A stretch of 64,000 nt of DNA from Pseudomonas sp. GD03944 (GCF_029839275.1 NZ_JAOCAH010000004.1:186001-250000); one strand, 5' to 3'; shown: positions 27,374 to 37,104, numbered from the stretch's first letter. Made by a program: numbers and translations. The notes: a model not told the origin generated them from the letters alone.

Positions 27374-28660
27374 TTGTCGCGCTTTGCTGCCGTGCGCCTC
27401 AGCCATTTCCTGCCGTCGCTGGCATTGCTCGGCGGCGCGGTGGCGACTGCCAGCCTGCCGGGTCTCAACGAATTCTTCACCTCGCTGTTCAACGTCCTGC
27501 CGACCCTGTTGCTGCTGCTCGGCGGTCTGTTCTGCCTGGTCTACGGGCGGCAGCGCGAGCTGTTCCTGTTGGTGGTCCTGTACCTGGGCTACTTCATCCT
27601 CGATACCCATGCCGACCACTACCGCGAGAGCGGTCGGGTGCGTGACGACACGGCGCTGGTCTTTCACCTGTGCAGCCTACTGCTGCCGCTGCTGTATGGG
27701 CTGTACGCCGCCTGGCAGGAGCGTACCCACCTGGTTCAGGACCTGATCGCCCGGGGCGCCGTGCTGCTGGCGATCGGTGCGGTGGCCGTCGGTCTGGCGC
27801 AGCGTTATCCCGATGCGCTGTTGCACTGGGTGTCGGTGGTGCGCTGGCCGGCGCTGCACGGTGCGTGGATGAGTCTGGTGCAGTTGGCGTATCCGCTGTT
27901 CTCCCTGGCGTTCCTGTTGTTGCTGGTGCAGTACCTGCGTGCGCCGCGGCCGCTGCATGCGGCGCAGTTGCTGGGGCTGCTCGGCGTGCTCTGGGTGTTG
28001 CCCCAGGTCTTCACCCAGGCCCATGCGCTGCATGTGATGTGCAGCATGGTGATGCTGATGCTGGTCGCCGCGGTGGCCCACGAGGCCTACCAGATGGCCT
28101 TCCGCGACGAGCTCACCGGTCTGCCGGGGCGCCGTGCGCTGAACGAGCGCCTGCAGCGCCTGGGGCGCAACTACGTGATCGCCATGGCCGACGTCGATCA
28201 CTTCAAGAAATTCAACGACACCCATGGCCACGATGTTGGCGACCAGGTGCTGCGCCTGGTCGCCAGCCGCCTGCGCAAGATCGGTGGCGGCGGCAAGGCT
28301 TACCGCTACGGCGGTGAGGAATTCACGATGGTCTTTCCCGGCAAGACCATCGAAGAGTGCCTGCCGCACCTGGAAGTGGTGCGCCAGGCGGTGGAGAGCT
28401 ACCAGCTGCAGTTGCGTGACAAGCAGCAGCGCCCGCAGAACGACAAGCAGGGCCGCCAGCGTCGCGGGCAATCGGGCGCCGCCCAGGTGTCGGTGACCAT
28501 CAGCATCGGCGTGGCCGAGCGCGACCACGAGCGCAGCACCACCGAGCAGGTGATCAAGGCCGCCGACCAGGCGCTCTACAGCGCCAAGAGTGCCGGGCGC
28601 AACTGCGTGCGCAGCCACGGTCAGAAGCGCGGGGCGGTGAAGCTGGCGGGCCAGCGCTGA
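27374..28660 (+). CDS. membrane-bound diguanylate cyclase
   Basis: A 428-residue protein. About six hydrophobic helices occupy residues 10-235 (for example LLLLLGGLFCLVYG, LFLLVVLYLGYFIL, VMLMLVAAVAHEAY), followed by a GGDEF domain (about 243-415). The active-site signature is GGEEF (313-317), a functional variant. MADVDHFKKFNDTHGHDVGD is intact. The I-site RxxD is missing, so product inhibition is unlikely. A basic, Gln/Arg-rich insertion (about 360-385) interrupts the C-terminal half of the domain. The start is uncertain: a TTG at 27374 with GGAG seven bases before it is preferred, and an in-frame ATG at 27335 is the alternative. The gene sits between two acyl-CoA dehydrogenase paralogues, with no clear functional link. 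Confidence 0.85.
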   Translation: MSRFAAVRLSHFLPSLALLGGAVATASLPGLNEFFTSLFNVLPTLLLLLGGLFCLVYGRQRELFLLVVLYLGYFILDTHADHYRESGRVRDDTALVFHLCSLLLPLLYGLYAAWQERTHLVQDLIARGAVLLAIGAVAVGLAQRYPDALLHWVSVVRWPALHGAWMSLVQLAYPLFSLAFLLLLVQYLRAPRPLHAAQLLGLLGVLWVLPQVFTQAHALHVMCSMVMLMLVAAVAHEAYQMAFRDELTGLPGRRALNERLQRLGRNYVIAMADVDHFKKFNDTHGHDVGDQVLRLVASRLRKIGGGGKAYRYGGEEFTMVFPGKTIEECLPHLEVVRQAVESYQLQLRDKQQRPQNDKQGRQRRGQSGAAQVSVTISIGVAERDHERSTTEQVIKAADQALYSAKSAGRNCVRSHGQKRGAVKLAGQR

Positions 28661-28776
28661 CGCGCTGGCTTATGGCAGCGCATTCAGCAGGGACAGGGTC
28701 GTTGTGGCACCTCCGGCAGCAGCAGTAGCGTGGCCCTTTGAGCCGCGCCCTGCGCACCCGCCGACGGAGAGTGACC

Positions 28777-30573
28777 ATGCCCGAGTACAAGGCCCCGATG
28801 CGCGACACGCGCTTCCTCATCGATGACGTCTTCGACTTCCACGCCAGCTACGCCGCGCTGGGTGCCACGGATGCGACCCCCGACATGGTCAGCGCGATCC
28901 TGGAGGAGGGCGCCAAGTTCTGCGAGCAGGTACTGGCGCCGCTCAACCGCTCCGGCGACGAAGAGGAATGCCGTTTCGACAATGGCGTGGTGACCACGCC
29001 CAAGGGCTTCAAGGAAGCCTTCGCCCAGTACGTCGAGGGCGGCTGGAACGGCCTGGCCGCCGATCCCGCCTATGGCGGTCAGGGCCTGCCCCATTCCCTG
29101 GGCCTGCTGATCGCCGAAATGGTCGGTGCCAGCAACACCTCCTGGGGCATGTACCCGGGCCTGACCCACGGCGCGATGTCGGCGATCCATGCCCACGGCA
29201 CCGAAGAGCAGAAACAGACCTACCTGACCCAACTCACCGAAGGCCGCTGGACCGGCACCATGTGCCTGACCGAGCCGCAATGCGGCACCGACCTGGGCAT
29301 CATCAAGACCCGCGCGGTGCCCCAGGCCGACGGCAGCTACGCGATCAGCGGTACCAAGATATTCATCTCCGCCGGCGAGCACGACATGAGCGAGAACATC
29401 GTGCACCTGGTGCTGGCCAAGCTGCCGGACGCACCGGCGGGCACCAAGGGCATCTCGCTGTTCATCGTGCCCAAGTTCCTGCCCGGCAGCGACGGCCAGG
29501 CCGGTGCCCGCAATGGTGTGAGCTGCGGCTCCATCGAACACAAGATGGGCATCAAGGCCTCGGCCACCTGCGTGATCAACTTCGACGGCGCCACGGGCTT
29601 CCTGATCGGCGAGGCCAACAAGGGCCTGAACTGCATGTTCACCATGATGAACCACGCGCGCCTGGGCACCGGGATGCAGGGCCTGTGCCTGGGGGAAACC
29701 AGCTTCCAGGGTGCGCTGCGCTACGCCAACGACCGCCTGCAGATGCGCTCGCTGACCGGGCCGAAGGCGCCGGACAAGGCCGCCGACCCGATCATCGTGC
29801 ACCCCGATGTGCGCCGCATGCTGCTGACCATGAAAGCCTTCAACGAGGGCAACCGCGCCCTGGCGTACTTCACCGCGCAGCTGATCGACCAGGCCCACCG
29901 CGCTGACAGCGCCGAGCAGCGTGAAGAGGCGGACAACCTGCTGGCCCTGCTGACGCCGATCTGCAAGGCGTTCATGACCGAGACCGGCCAGGAGGTGACC
30001 AACCTCGGCATGCAGGTGTTCGGCGGCCACGGTTATATCCGCGAGTGGGGCATGGAGCAGCTGGTGCGCGACTGCCGCATCGCCCAGATCTACGAAGGCA
30101 CCAACGGCATCCAGGCGCTGGACCTGCTGGGGCGCAAGGTGCTCGGCAGCCAGGGCAAGCTGCTGCGCGGCTTCACCAAGATCGTGCATAAATTCTGCGA
30201 AGCCCAGGGTGAGCACCCGCAGCTCAAGGAGCAGGTGGCGCAACTGGCGACGCTGAACCGCCAGTGGGGCGACCTGACCCAGGCAATCGGCATGGCCGCC
30301 ATGAAGAACCCGGACGAAGTCGGCGCTGCCTCGGTGGATTACCTGATGTTCTCCGGCTACGTCACCCTGGCCTACTTCTGGTTGCGCATGGCGGTGGTGG
30401 CCCAGCAGAAACTGGACGACGGGGCGGGCGATGCCGCGTTCTACCAGGCCAAGCTGGCGACCTGTGCGTTCTACTTCAAGCGCCTGCTGCCGCGCACCGC
30501 CGCTCACCTGGCGGCGGCGGAAGCGGGGAGTGATTGCCTGATGGGATTGCCGGCCGAGCACTTCGGTCTCTGA
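28777..30573 (+). CDS. long acyl-CoA dehydrogenase (FadE type), paralogue 2
   Basis: A 598-residue paralogue of the neighbouring dehydrogenases with the same four-part layout: PEYKAPMRDTRFL start, [27 protein letters not shown], and GGHGYIREWGMEQLVRDCRIAQIYEGTNGIQALD. It is nearer in sequence to the first paralogue than to the third. The ATG follows GGAGAG and opens the conserved N terminus; the longer frame upstream is not supported. No PsrA-like box was seen immediately upstream, and the gene may be read from the GGDEF gene. A terminator follows. Confidence 0.88.
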   Translation: MPEYKAPMRDTRFLIDDVFDFHASYAALGATDATPDMVSAILEEGAKFCEQVLAPLNRSGDEEECRFDNGVVTTPKGFKEAFAQYVEGGWNGLAADPAYGGQGLPHSLGLLIAEMVGASNTSWGMYPGLTHGAMSAIHAHGTEEQKQTYLTQLTEGRWTGTMCLTEPQCGTDLGIIKTRAVPQADGSYAISGTKIFISAGEHDMSENIVHLVLAKLPDAPAGTKGISLFIVPKFLPGSDGQAGARNGVSCGSIEHKMGIKASATCVINFDGATGFLIGEANKGLNCMFTMMNHARLGTGMQGLCLGETSFQGALRYANDRLQMRSLTGPKAPDKAADPIIVHPDVRRMLLTMKAFNEGNRALAYFTAQLIDQAHRADSAEQREEADNLLALLTPICKAFMTETGQEVTNLGMQVFGGHGYIREWGMEQLVRDCRIAQIYEGTNGIQALDLLGRKVLGSQGKLLRGFTKIVHKFCEAQGEHPQLKEQVAQLATLNRQWGDLTQAIGMAAMKNPDEVGAASVDYLMFSGYVTLAYFWLRMAVVAQQKLDDGAGDAAFYQAKLATCAFYFKRLLPRTAAHLAAAEAGSDCLMGLPAEHFGL

Positions 30574-30591
30574 CGAGCGGTCATCGTGTCG

Positions 30592-30618
30592 AAGGCCCGC
30601 CATTTGGCGGGCCTTTTT
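30592..30618 (+). terminator. rho-independent terminator
   Basis: AAGGCCCGCC-atTT-GGCGGGCCTTTTT, 19 bases after the second acyl-CoA dehydrogenase gene. Confidence 0.9.
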
Positions 30619-30711
30619 GTTTCAACGATCTGTAAACTTTCCGTGGCTATATGGTCACAACGCGACCCTATGTGTCTTAAAAGTTGTTCGGTTAAACTCC
30701 AGGCCTTGCCG

Positions 30712-30723
30712 TAAACCCGTTTC
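30712..30723. promoter_or_regulatory. possible PsrA-like site before the third acyl-CoA dehydrogenase
   Basis: TAAACCCGTTTC has the AAAC-N2-GTTT core of the PsrA motif, with one flanking mismatch. It lies 18 bases upstream of the start codon. The match is weaker than at the first paralogue. Confidence 0.35.
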
Positions 30724-30740
30724 GTTCGAGGATCGTTCCA

Positions 30741-32519
30741 ATGGCCGACTACAAAGCCCCCCTGCGCGACATGCGCTTCGTGCTCAACGAAGTGTTCGAA
30801 GTTTCCAAGCTGTGGGCCGAGCTGCCAGCTCTGGCTGAAGTGGTGGACGAAGACACCGCCAATGCCATCCTCGAAGAAGCCGGCAAGATCACCGCGGGGG
30901 TCGTCGCACCGCTTAACCGCAGCGGCGACGAAGAAGGCTGCTCCTGGGCCGATGGCACGGTGAAGACACCGGCCGGTTTCCCCGAGGCCTACCAGGCCTA
31001 TGCCGACGGCGGCTGGGTCGGCGTGGGCGGTGACCCGCGCTTCGGCGGCATGGGCATGCCCAAGGTGATCTCGGCCCAGGTCGAGGAAATGGTCAACTCG
31101 GCCAACCTGTCCTTCGGCCTGTACCCGATGCTGACTGCCGGCGCCTGCCTGTCGATCAACGCCCACGCCAGCGAAGAGCTGAAAGAGAAGTACCTGCCGA
31201 ACATGTACGCCGGCGTGTGGGCCGGTTCCATGTGCCTGACCGAACCCCATGCCGGTACCGACCTGGGCATCATCCGCACCAAGGCCGAGCCCCAGGCCGA
31301 CGGTAGCTACAAAATCAGCGGCACCAAGATCTTCATCACCGGCGGCGAGCACGACCTGACCGAGAACATCATCCACCTAGTGTTGGCCAAGCTGCCGGAC
31401 GCTCCAGCGGGTCCGAAGGGCATCTCGCTGTTCCTGGTGCCGAAGTTCATGGTCAATGCCGACGGATCCCTGGGCGAGCACAATGCGCTGTCCTGCGGCT
31501 CGATCGAACACAAGATGGGCATCAAGGCGTCGGCCACCTGCGTGATGAACTTCGACGGCGCCACCGGCTGGATCGTCGATGCGCCGAACAAGGGCCTGGC
31601 CGCCATGTTCACCATGATGAACTACGAGCGCCTGGGTGTTGGCATCCAGGGCCTGTCCACCGGCGAGCGCTCCTACCAGAGCGCCATCGAATACGCCCGC
31701 GAGCGTATCCAGAGCCGTGCACCGACCGGTCCGGTGGCCAAGGACAAGGCCGCCGACCCGATCATCGTGCACCCGGACGTGCGCCGCATGCTGCTGACCA
31801 TGAAGTCGCTGAACGAGGGCGGTCGCGCCTTCTCCAGCTACGTGGCCATGCAACTGGACACCGCCAAGTTCAGCGAAGACCCGACCACCCGCAAGCGCGC
31901 CGAAGAACTGGTGGCGCTGCTGACCCCGGTGGCCAAGGCGTTCCTGACTGACCTCGGCCTGGAAACCACGGTGCACGGCCAGCAGATTTTCGGCGGCCAC
32001 GGTTTCATTCGCGAGTGGGGGCAGGAGCAGCTGGTGCGCGACTGCCGCATCACCCAGATCTACGAAGGCACCAACGGCATCCAGGCCCTGGACCTGGTGG
32101 GCCGCAAGGTCGTCGGCAGCGGCGGCGCGTACTACAAGCACTTCGCTGACGAGATCAAGGCCTTCACCGACAGTGCCGATGCCTCCCTGGCCGAGTTCGT
32201 CGAGCCGCTGAAAGCCGCCATCGCCAACCTGGAGCAGATGACCGCTGACCTGCTGGAGCGCGCCAAGTCCAACCCGAACGAAATCGGCGCGGCCTCGGTC
32301 GAGTACCTGCATGTGTTCGGCTACACCGCCTACGCCTACATGTGGGCCCTGATGGCGCGCACCGCCCTGGGCAAGGAAGGTCAGGACGACTTCTACGCCA
32401 GCAAGCTGGGCACCGCGCGCTTCTACTTCGCCCGCATCCTGCCGCGCATCCACTCGCTGAGCGCGTCGGTCAAGGCCGGTAGCGAAAGCCTGTACCTGCT
32501 GGACGCCTCGCAGTTCTGA
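30741..32519 (+). CDS. fadE2: long acyl-CoA dehydrogenase (FadE type), paralogue 3
   Basis: A 592-residue member of the same long acyl-CoA dehydrogenase group. It has [24 protein letters not shown] at the N terminus, MCLTEPHAGTDLGIIRTKAE, FITGGEHD, and the catalytic region GGHGFIREWGQEQLVRDCRITQIYEGTNGIQALD. It is the most diverged of the three, most clearly in the first 120 and last 100 residues. It carries its own terminator and probably its own promoter. The symbol follows P. aeruginosa usage as recalled; the substrate chain length is not evident. Confidence 0.88.
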   Translation: MADYKAPLRDMRFVLNEVFEVSKLWAELPALAEVVDEDTANAILEEAGKITAGVVAPLNRSGDEEGCSWADGTVKTPAGFPEAYQAYADGGWVGVGGDPRFGGMGMPKVISAQVEEMVNSANLSFGLYPMLTAGACLSINAHASEELKEKYLPNMYAGVWAGSMCLTEPHAGTDLGIIRTKAEPQADGSYKISGTKIFITGGEHDLTENIIHLVLAKLPDAPAGPKGISLFLVPKFMVNADGSLGEHNALSCGSIEHKMGIKASATCVMNFDGATGWIVDAPNKGLAAMFTMMNYERLGVGIQGLSTGERSYQSAIEYARERIQSRAPTGPVAKDKAADPIIVHPDVRRMLLTMKSLNEGGRAFSSYVAMQLDTAKFSEDPTTRKRAEELVALLTPVAKAFLTDLGLETTVHGQQIFGGHGFIREWGQEQLVRDCRITQIYEGTNGIQALDLVGRKVVGSGGAYYKHFADEIKAFTDSADASLAEFVEPLKAAIANLEQMTADLLERAKSNPNEIGAASVEYLHVFGYTAYAYMWALMARTALGKEGQDDFYASKLGTARFYFARILPRIHSLSASVKAGSESLYLLDASQF

Positions 32520-32536
32520 CGGCCTCTCGCTCGGTC

Positions 32537-32566
32537 AAAAAGCCCCGCCTCGTGCGGGGCTTTTTT
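32537..32566 (+). terminator. rho-independent terminator
   Basis: AAAAAGCCCCGC-ctcgt-GCGGGGCTTTTTT, 18 bases after the third acyl-CoA dehydrogenase gene. Confidence 0.93.
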
Positions 32567-32602
32567 ATGCCTGAGCGTCAGGCGATGGACCCGAACAACA
32601 CA

Positions 32603-32675
32603 AGCTCGCGGCCAAGGCCGCTCCTACAGGATCACGCCGTCCCGTAGGGTGGATCACGCTTCACCGATCCACCAT
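32603..32675. repeat. single REP core and a GTAGGGTGGATCACGC palindrome
   Basis: A single REP core (CTCGCGGCCAAGGCCGCTCCTAC, short form, about 32603-32628) is followed by a different palindromic element (32644-32675) that starts GTAGGGTGGATCACGC and ends CGATCCACC. The same element recurs in the tandem array at 55769-56062. Confidence 0.75.
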
Positions 32676-32686
32676 GGCGCACCGCG

Positions 32687-33277
32687 CTAGGTGATCCGGT
32701 ACAGGTGCACCAGGTAGACCTGCGCCTCGGGCGCTGGGTGCAGCTCGACGGGGCGATGTTCATCCTGCAGCAGCAGGCTTTGTCCCGCTCCCAGGCGGAT
32801 CGGGGTGCCGCTGCCGATCACGGCGTTCAGCACGCCGTCCTGGCAGAAGATGAACACCGCGTCGGCACTCTGCGCCAGGTGCTGAGCGCTCATCAGGTGA
32901 ACGTGTTGCAACGCGTGGCGCCAAGTGTCGCGGCGGGTCATGACATTGAAGTCGGTGACCGCGCCGTTCAGCGGTTCGGCGTGCACCGGTTCTTCGCCGG
33001 CGAACCGCCAGGGCTGGCTGTCGGCCGCCAGAATGAAGGCCGGGCCGTCTCCGGCCACCAGGCCCAGGCCGGCGCCGTCCAGCAGCACCAGGCTGCGATC
33101 GATCCCCGGAAAGCTGGAAAACCCGCCGGGCGCCGTCACCCGTGCGCTGCTGATGCGCCATTCGAACGCATCCAGCGCGGCGCCCGCCGGCTCGATGGCC
33201 AGTTCCCGGGTTTCACCGCCGCCGTTTTTCCAGGGCATGCAGGGTGTCGTGGCAAGGTCGATCAGGCGCTGGCTCAT
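32687..33277 (-). CDS. hutD: HutD family protein
   Basis: A 196-residue bicupin-like protein of the HutD family, encoded in hut loci of many Pseudomonas. It is thought to limit the level of hut activity, possibly by binding a pathway intermediate. Family marks are PWKNGGGETRELA near the N terminus, the FEWRISSARVTAPGGFSSFPGIDRSLVLLDG block, and DFNVMTRR. It diverges from hutI and has a HutC-type box 28 bases before its start codon. Confidence 0.92.
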   Translation of the reverse strand: MSQRLIDLATTPCMPWKNGGGETRELAIEPAGAALDAFEWRISSARVTAPGGFSSFPGIDRSLVLLDGAGLGLVAGDGPAFILAADSQPWRFAGEEPVHAEPLNGAVTDFNVMTRRDTWRHALQHVHLMSAQHLAQSADAVFIFCQDGVLNAVIGSGTPIRLGAGQSLLLQDEHRPVELHPAPEAQVYLVHLYRIT

Positions 33278-33304
33278 GGGTGTCTCGTCGTGGATTCGAT
33301 TTAT

Positions 33305-33314
33305 TGTATATACA
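33305..33314. promoter_or_regulatory. HutC operator 1 (hutD side)
   Basis: A perfect palindrome, TGTATATACA, preceded by AT. It is identical to the box on the hutI side and lies 28 bases upstream of hutD. It fits the HutC recognition sequence of Pseudomonas. Confidence 0.85.
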
Positions 33315-33444
33315 TAATGCCGTCAGGCGAGGCTACCGATTCGTCGGCCCAGTATTCCCGTGCCAGAGGATTTTTGCTGGGTTTTACGACTCGCTCACAA
33401 ACCTTGGCGTGTGGAGGGCAAGACACTTTCTGCGCATCAGCGGG

Positions 33445-33480
33445 TTGACGGTGATCGATGTCATTCTTATTGTATATACA
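33445..33480 (+). promoter_or_regulatory. hutI promoter with HutC operator 2
   Basis: TTGACG (33445-33450), a 17-base spacer and TATTGT (33468-33473) form a likely sigma70 promoter. TGTATATACA (33471-33480) overlaps its -10 element, so HutC binding would block RNA polymerase. The start codon of hutI is 22 bases further on. Confidence 0.75.
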
Positions 33481-33502
33481 TATTCGATCAGGAGCCTTGC
33501 TC

Positions 33503-34720
33503 ATGTCTCACCTCCAGCAACCCAGCCTGCTATGGCGTGACGTGACCGTGTTCGACGGTCTGGCGGTGCTGCCCGAGCCCATGGCCGTGCTGGTCGAAGG
33601 CGGGCGGGTGACGGGCCTGTGGCCCGACAACACGTTCGATCCGCGCCATGCGCCACGGGCAACCGAGGCGGGCAGGGGCGGGGTGATGACACCGGGTCTG
33701 GTGGATTGCCACACCCACCTGGTGTTCGCGGGCCAGCGTGCCGATGAATTCGAGCGGCGCCTGGAAGGGGCGAGCTATGCGGAAATCGCCCAGGCCGGTG
33801 GCGGCATCATCAGCACCGTGCGGGCAACCCGGGCGGCCAGCGAAGCGCAGTTGCTTGACCAGGCCCTGCCGCGCCTCGACGCCCTGATGGCCGATGGCGT
33901 GACCACGGTGGAAATCAAGTCCGGCTACGGCCTGACCGTGGCCGATGAACTGAAGATGCTGCGCGTGGCCCGGCGCCTTGGTAAGGAGGCGCCGGTACGG
34001 GTCGTGACCACCCTGCTGGGCGCCCATGCGCTGCCTCCGGAGTTCACCGGAAACAGCGACGGCTACATCGACCTGGTGTGCGAGGCGATGATTCCTGCGG
34101 CCGCCAACGAAGGCCTGGCGGATGCGGTAGACGTGTTCTGCGAGAACATTGCCTTCACCCCGGCCCAGTGCGAGCGGGTGTTCCAGGCGGCGCAGCGCCA
34201 CGGCCTGGGCATCAAGGTGCATGCCGAGCAGTTGTCCAACCAGGGCGCCAGCGCCTTGGGCGCGCGCTATGGGGCGCTGTCGGCGGACCATATCGAGTGG
34301 CTCGACGAAGACGGTGTGCGCGCCATGGCCGAGGCCGGCACTGTCGCCACCTTGCTGCCCGGCGCGTTCCATACTCTGCGCGAAACCCGCCTGCCACCCA
34401 TCGAGCTGCTGCGGCAGTACCAGGTGCCCATGGCCCTGGCCAGCGACGCCAACCCCGGCACGTCGCCGATCTGTTTCCCCACGCTGATGCTCAACTTGGC
34501 CTGCACCCTGTTCCGCCTCACGCCACGTGAGGCGCTGGCGGGCATGACCCGTCACGCTGCCCAGGCCCTCGGGTTGCCGGATGCCGGCCGTATCGCGGTC
34601 GGCAGCCCCGCCGACCTGTGCCTGTGGGCGGTGCAGCAGCCGGCCGAGCTGGCCTACGCCGTGCAGCCGGGTCGCCTGCGTCAGCGCGTCTTCAATGGAG
34701 TGCTCAGCCATGGGCGTTGA
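33503..34720 (+). CDS. hutI: imidazolonepropionase
   Basis: A 405-residue amidohydrolase that hydrolyses imidazolonepropionate to N-formiminoglutamate, the third step of histidine degradation. The metal-binding [20 protein letters not shown] block, the [13 protein letters not shown] segment, [23 protein letters not shown], and the Asp-bearing [10 protein letters not shown] are all present. CAGGAGCC precedes the ATG. Its last 11 bases overlap hutG. Confidence 0.97.
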   Translation: MSHLQQPSLLWRDVTVFDGLAVLPEPMAVLVEGGRVTGLWPDNTFDPRHAPRATEAGRGGVMTPGLVDCHTHLVFAGQRADEFERRLEGASYAEIAQAGGGIISTVRATRAASEAQLLDQALPRLDALMADGVTTVEIKSGYGLTVADELKMLRVARRLGKEAPVRVVTTLLGAHALPPEFTGNSDGYIDLVCEAMIPAAANEGLADAVDVFCENIAFTPAQCERVFQAAQRHGLGIKVHAEQLSNQGASALGARYGALSADHIEWLDEDGVRAMAEAGTVATLLPGAFHTLRETRLPPIELLRQYQVPMALASDANPGTSPICFPTLMLNLACTLFRLTPREALAGMTRHAAQALGLPDAGRIAVGSPADLCLWAVQQPAELAYAVQPGRLRQRVFNGVLSHGR

Positions 34721-35660
34721 TCGTCACGACATGTCCTGCTGGCAGGGTCGCACCGACCCCGAACCGGACAGCGCCCGCTGGCACCAGCGCATCCAGCCCC
34801 TGCACAGTGACAGCCCGCCGGGGGTGGCGCTGATCGGTTTCGCCAGCGATGAAGGCGTGCGCCGCAACCACGGGCGTGTGGGTGCTGCCGCAGCGCCGCT
34901 GGCTATTCGCAAGGCCCTGGCCAACCTGGCCTGGCACCGCCAGGGGCCGGCCTATGACAGCGGCGACGTGGTCTGTGCCGACAGTGACCTGGAGGGCGCC
35001 CAGGCGCGCCTCTGCCGCCAGGTGTGCGCCGTGCTCGACGCCGGCCATCTGCCGGTGGTACTGGGCGGTGGTCACGAGGTGGCCTATGGCAGTTGGCTGG
35101 GTATCGCCGAGCACAGGGCGGCGAGCGCCGAGGCGGCCGTCCCTCGAATTGGCATCATCAACTTCGACGCGCATTTCGACCTGCGTGATCCGGCCCATGC
35201 GCACTCCTCCGGCACGCCGTTCGCGCAGATCGCCGAGCAGTGCGCCGCCCGGGGCTGGCCGTTCCTCTATGCCTGCCTCGGGGTCAGCCGCGCCAGCAAC
35301 ACCCGCGCCCTGTTCCAGCGGGCCGCGGAGCTGGATGTGCTGGTGCGCGAGGACCATGAAATCCGCGAGTCCAGCCTGCTCGACATCAGCCATGAGCTGG
35401 GGGCCTTCCTTGCTGGCTGCGACGCGATCTACCTGACCATCGACATCGACGTGCTGCCGGCCTGCGAGGCGCCGGGCGTCAGCGCGCCGGCCGCGCGGGG
35501 CGTGCCGCTGGCGCTGCTCGAACCGCTGCTGGAACGGGTGCGCGACAGCGGCAAGCTGCGCCTGGTGGACCTGGCCGAGCTCAACCCCGAACACGACATC
35601 GACAACCGTACCGCGCGGGTGGCCGCGCGACTGGTGCACCTGCTGACCCTGAGCGGCTGA
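34710..35660 (+). CDS. hutG: formimidoylglutamase (arginase family)
   Basis: This 316-residue enzyme splits N-formiminoglutamate into glutamate and formamide. It is an arginase/ureohydrolase fold protein with all manganese-ligand motifs: [20 protein letters not shown] and TIDIDVLPA. This is the one-step terminal route. Other pseudomonads use HutF plus a different, deformylase-type HutG, neither of which is seen here. The ATG lies within the end of hutI, showing translational coupling. Confidence 0.93.
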   Translation: MGVDRHDMSCWQGRTDPEPDSARWHQRIQPLHSDSPPGVALIGFASDEGVRRNHGRVGAAAAPLAIRKALANLAWHRQGPAYDSGDVVCADSDLEGAQARLCRQVCAVLDAGHLPVVLGGGHEVAYGSWLGIAEHRAASAEAAVPRIGIINFDAHFDLRDPAHAHSSGTPFAQIAEQCAARGWPFLYACLGVSRASNTRALFQRAAELDVLVREDHEIRESSLLDISHELGAFLAGCDAIYLTIDIDVLPACEAPGVSAPAARGVPLALLEPLLERVRDSGKLRLVDLAELNPEHDIDNRTARVAARLVHLLTLSG

Positions 35661-35714
35661 CCGAGCCCCTCGCCCCGTTTCCCTGACAACAATAAATCCA
35701 GAGGAACCCGTCCC

Positions 35715-35786
35715 ATGCTGTCTCGTCTCGTCGTCCCTGGCGTCCGTCCGCTGTCCGGCTTCACCCTGGAGGCCCGCCATGTCTGA
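35715..35786 (+). CDS. possible 23-codon small ORF overlapping the YjiH-type gene
   Basis: A 23-codon frame begins at an ATG ten bases after AGAGGAA, a good ribosome site, and ends in a TGA that overlaps the first eight bases of the next gene. Such an arrangement could couple translation of the membrane protein. The peptide resembles nothing known and is not very hydrophobic. It could also be a fortuitous frame; the real ribosome site of the next gene, GGAGG, lies inside it. Confidence 0.35.
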   Translation: MLSRLVVPGVRPLSGFTLEARHV

Positions 35787-37104
35787 ATCGCTGCCTCTCA
35801 CCGTTCGCGTATCCCCGAGGCGTGCCCTGCTGCGCCTGCTGGGCTATAGCCTGATCGGGCTGGTGCTGTTCTTCGTGCCGTTCGAAATCGCCGGGCAATC
35901 GACGATTCTCCTCGACCACGCGGCCAGCGCCCTCCAGGTCCATGCACGGCCGCTGGTCATCGGCATTGCCTTGCTGTTCATGCTTTACGGCGCGCTGCAG
36001 CCCTGGCTGAGCGGTAGCTGGCGGGGCGACACCACGCGCCTGGTTTTCAGCGGCCTCAAGGTCCTCGGCCTGGTGATCGGGGTGGCCTACCTGTTCGGCG
36101 TGGGGCCGGCGGCGCTCTACCAGCCGGATATGCTGCCGTTCCTGTTCGACAAGCTGGTCCTGAGCCTGGCCCTGATCGTGCCGCTGGGGGCGCTGGCGCT
36201 GGTGTTCCTGATCGGCTTCGGCCTGCTCGAACTGGTCGGCGTGCTGATGCAGCCGGTGATGCGCCCGATCTGGCGCACGCCGGGCAAGTCGGCGATCGAC
36301 GCGGTGGCCTCGTTCGTCGGCAGTTATTCGGTCGGCCTGCTGATCACCGACCGCATGTACCAGCAGGGCCATTACAGCGTGCGCGAGGCGGCGATCATCG
36401 CCACCGGCTTCTCCACCGTGTCGGCACCGTTCATGGTGATCATCGCCAAATCCCTCGGGTTGATGGAGGTGTGGAACCTGTACTTCTGGGGCGCGATGCT
36501 GGTGACGTTCAGCGTGACGGCCGTCAGTGCGCGGATCTATCCGCTGTCGCGCCTGCCGTCCGAGAGCCGCGCCGAGCCGCCGTTGCGTGCCGGTGAAAGC
36601 CGGATCGCCACGGCCTGGCAGGCCGGGTTGGACCAGGCCGCCCAGGCGCCTTCGTTGCTCAGTGCGCTGCGCGAGACGTTCGTCGATGGCCTGCGAATGA
36701 CCGCGGCCATCCTGCCGAGCATCCTGGCGGTGGGGCTGCTGGGCCTGCTCGCCGCCAAATACACGCCGCTGTTCGACGCCATTGGCGTTCTGTTCTACCC
36801 GGTGACCTGGCTGTTCGGCCTGGAGCAGCCGATGCAGGTGGCGGGCGCCGTGGCATCCGGTCTGGCGGAAATGTTCCTGCCAGCCATGCTGCTCAAGGAC
36901 GCCGACACGCTCGTCAAATTCGTGGTCGCCATCGTGTCGGTGAGCAGCGTGCTGTTCCTCTCCGCCTCGATTCCCTGCGTGCTCGCCACGCGCATTCCAC
37001 TCAGCCTCCGCGACCTGTTGCTGGTCTGGTTGCAGCGCACCTTCTTCAGCCTGGTGTTCAGCATCCCGCTGGGCTACCTGGCGCAATACCTGGGCTGGCT
37101 CTGA
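35779..37104 (+). CDS. YjiH-type membrane protein with nucleoside-recognition (gate) domains
   Basis: A 441-residue inner-membrane protein with about ten hydrophobic helices. Two gate-like regions are visible (for example [40 protein letters not shown] and [14 protein letters not shown]), typical of the YjiH family. It lies between hutG and hutU in the same direction with tight spacing, where other pseudomonads keep a HutT-type permease. It is therefore a candidate transporter for histidine, urocanate or a pathway product, but that is inference from position. CTGGAGG precedes the ATG. Confidence 0.8.
   Translation: MSESLPLTVRVSPRRALLRLLGYSLIGLVLFFVPFEIAGQSTILLDHAASALQVHARPLVIGIALLFMLYGALQPWLSGSWRGDTTRLVFSGLKVLGLVIGVAYLFGVGPAALYQPDMLPFLFDKLVLSLALIVPLGALALVFLIGFGLLELVGVLMQPVMRPIWRTPGKSAIDAVASFVGSYSVGLLITDRMYQQGHYSVREAAIIATGFSTVSAPFMVIIAKSLGLMEVWNLYFWGAMLVTFSVTAVSARIYPLSRLPSESRAEPPLRAGESRIATAWQAGLDQAAQAPSLLSALRETFVDGLRMTAAILPSILAVGLLGLLAAKYTPLFDAIGVLFYPVTWLFGLEQPMQVAGAVASGLAEMFLPAMLLKDADTLVKFVVAIVSVSSVLFLSASIPCVLATRIPLSLRDLLLVWLQRTFFSLVFSIPLGYLAQYLGWL

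Noticed and set aside
33406..33419. A possible sigma54 site (TTGGCG..GGGCAA, GG-N10-GC) upstream of hutI
   Set aside because: The spacing fits, but the -12 half matches poorly and a better sigma70 promoter overlaps the HutC box downstream. Sigma54 control of hut is known in some pseudomonads, so a promoter assay would be decisive.
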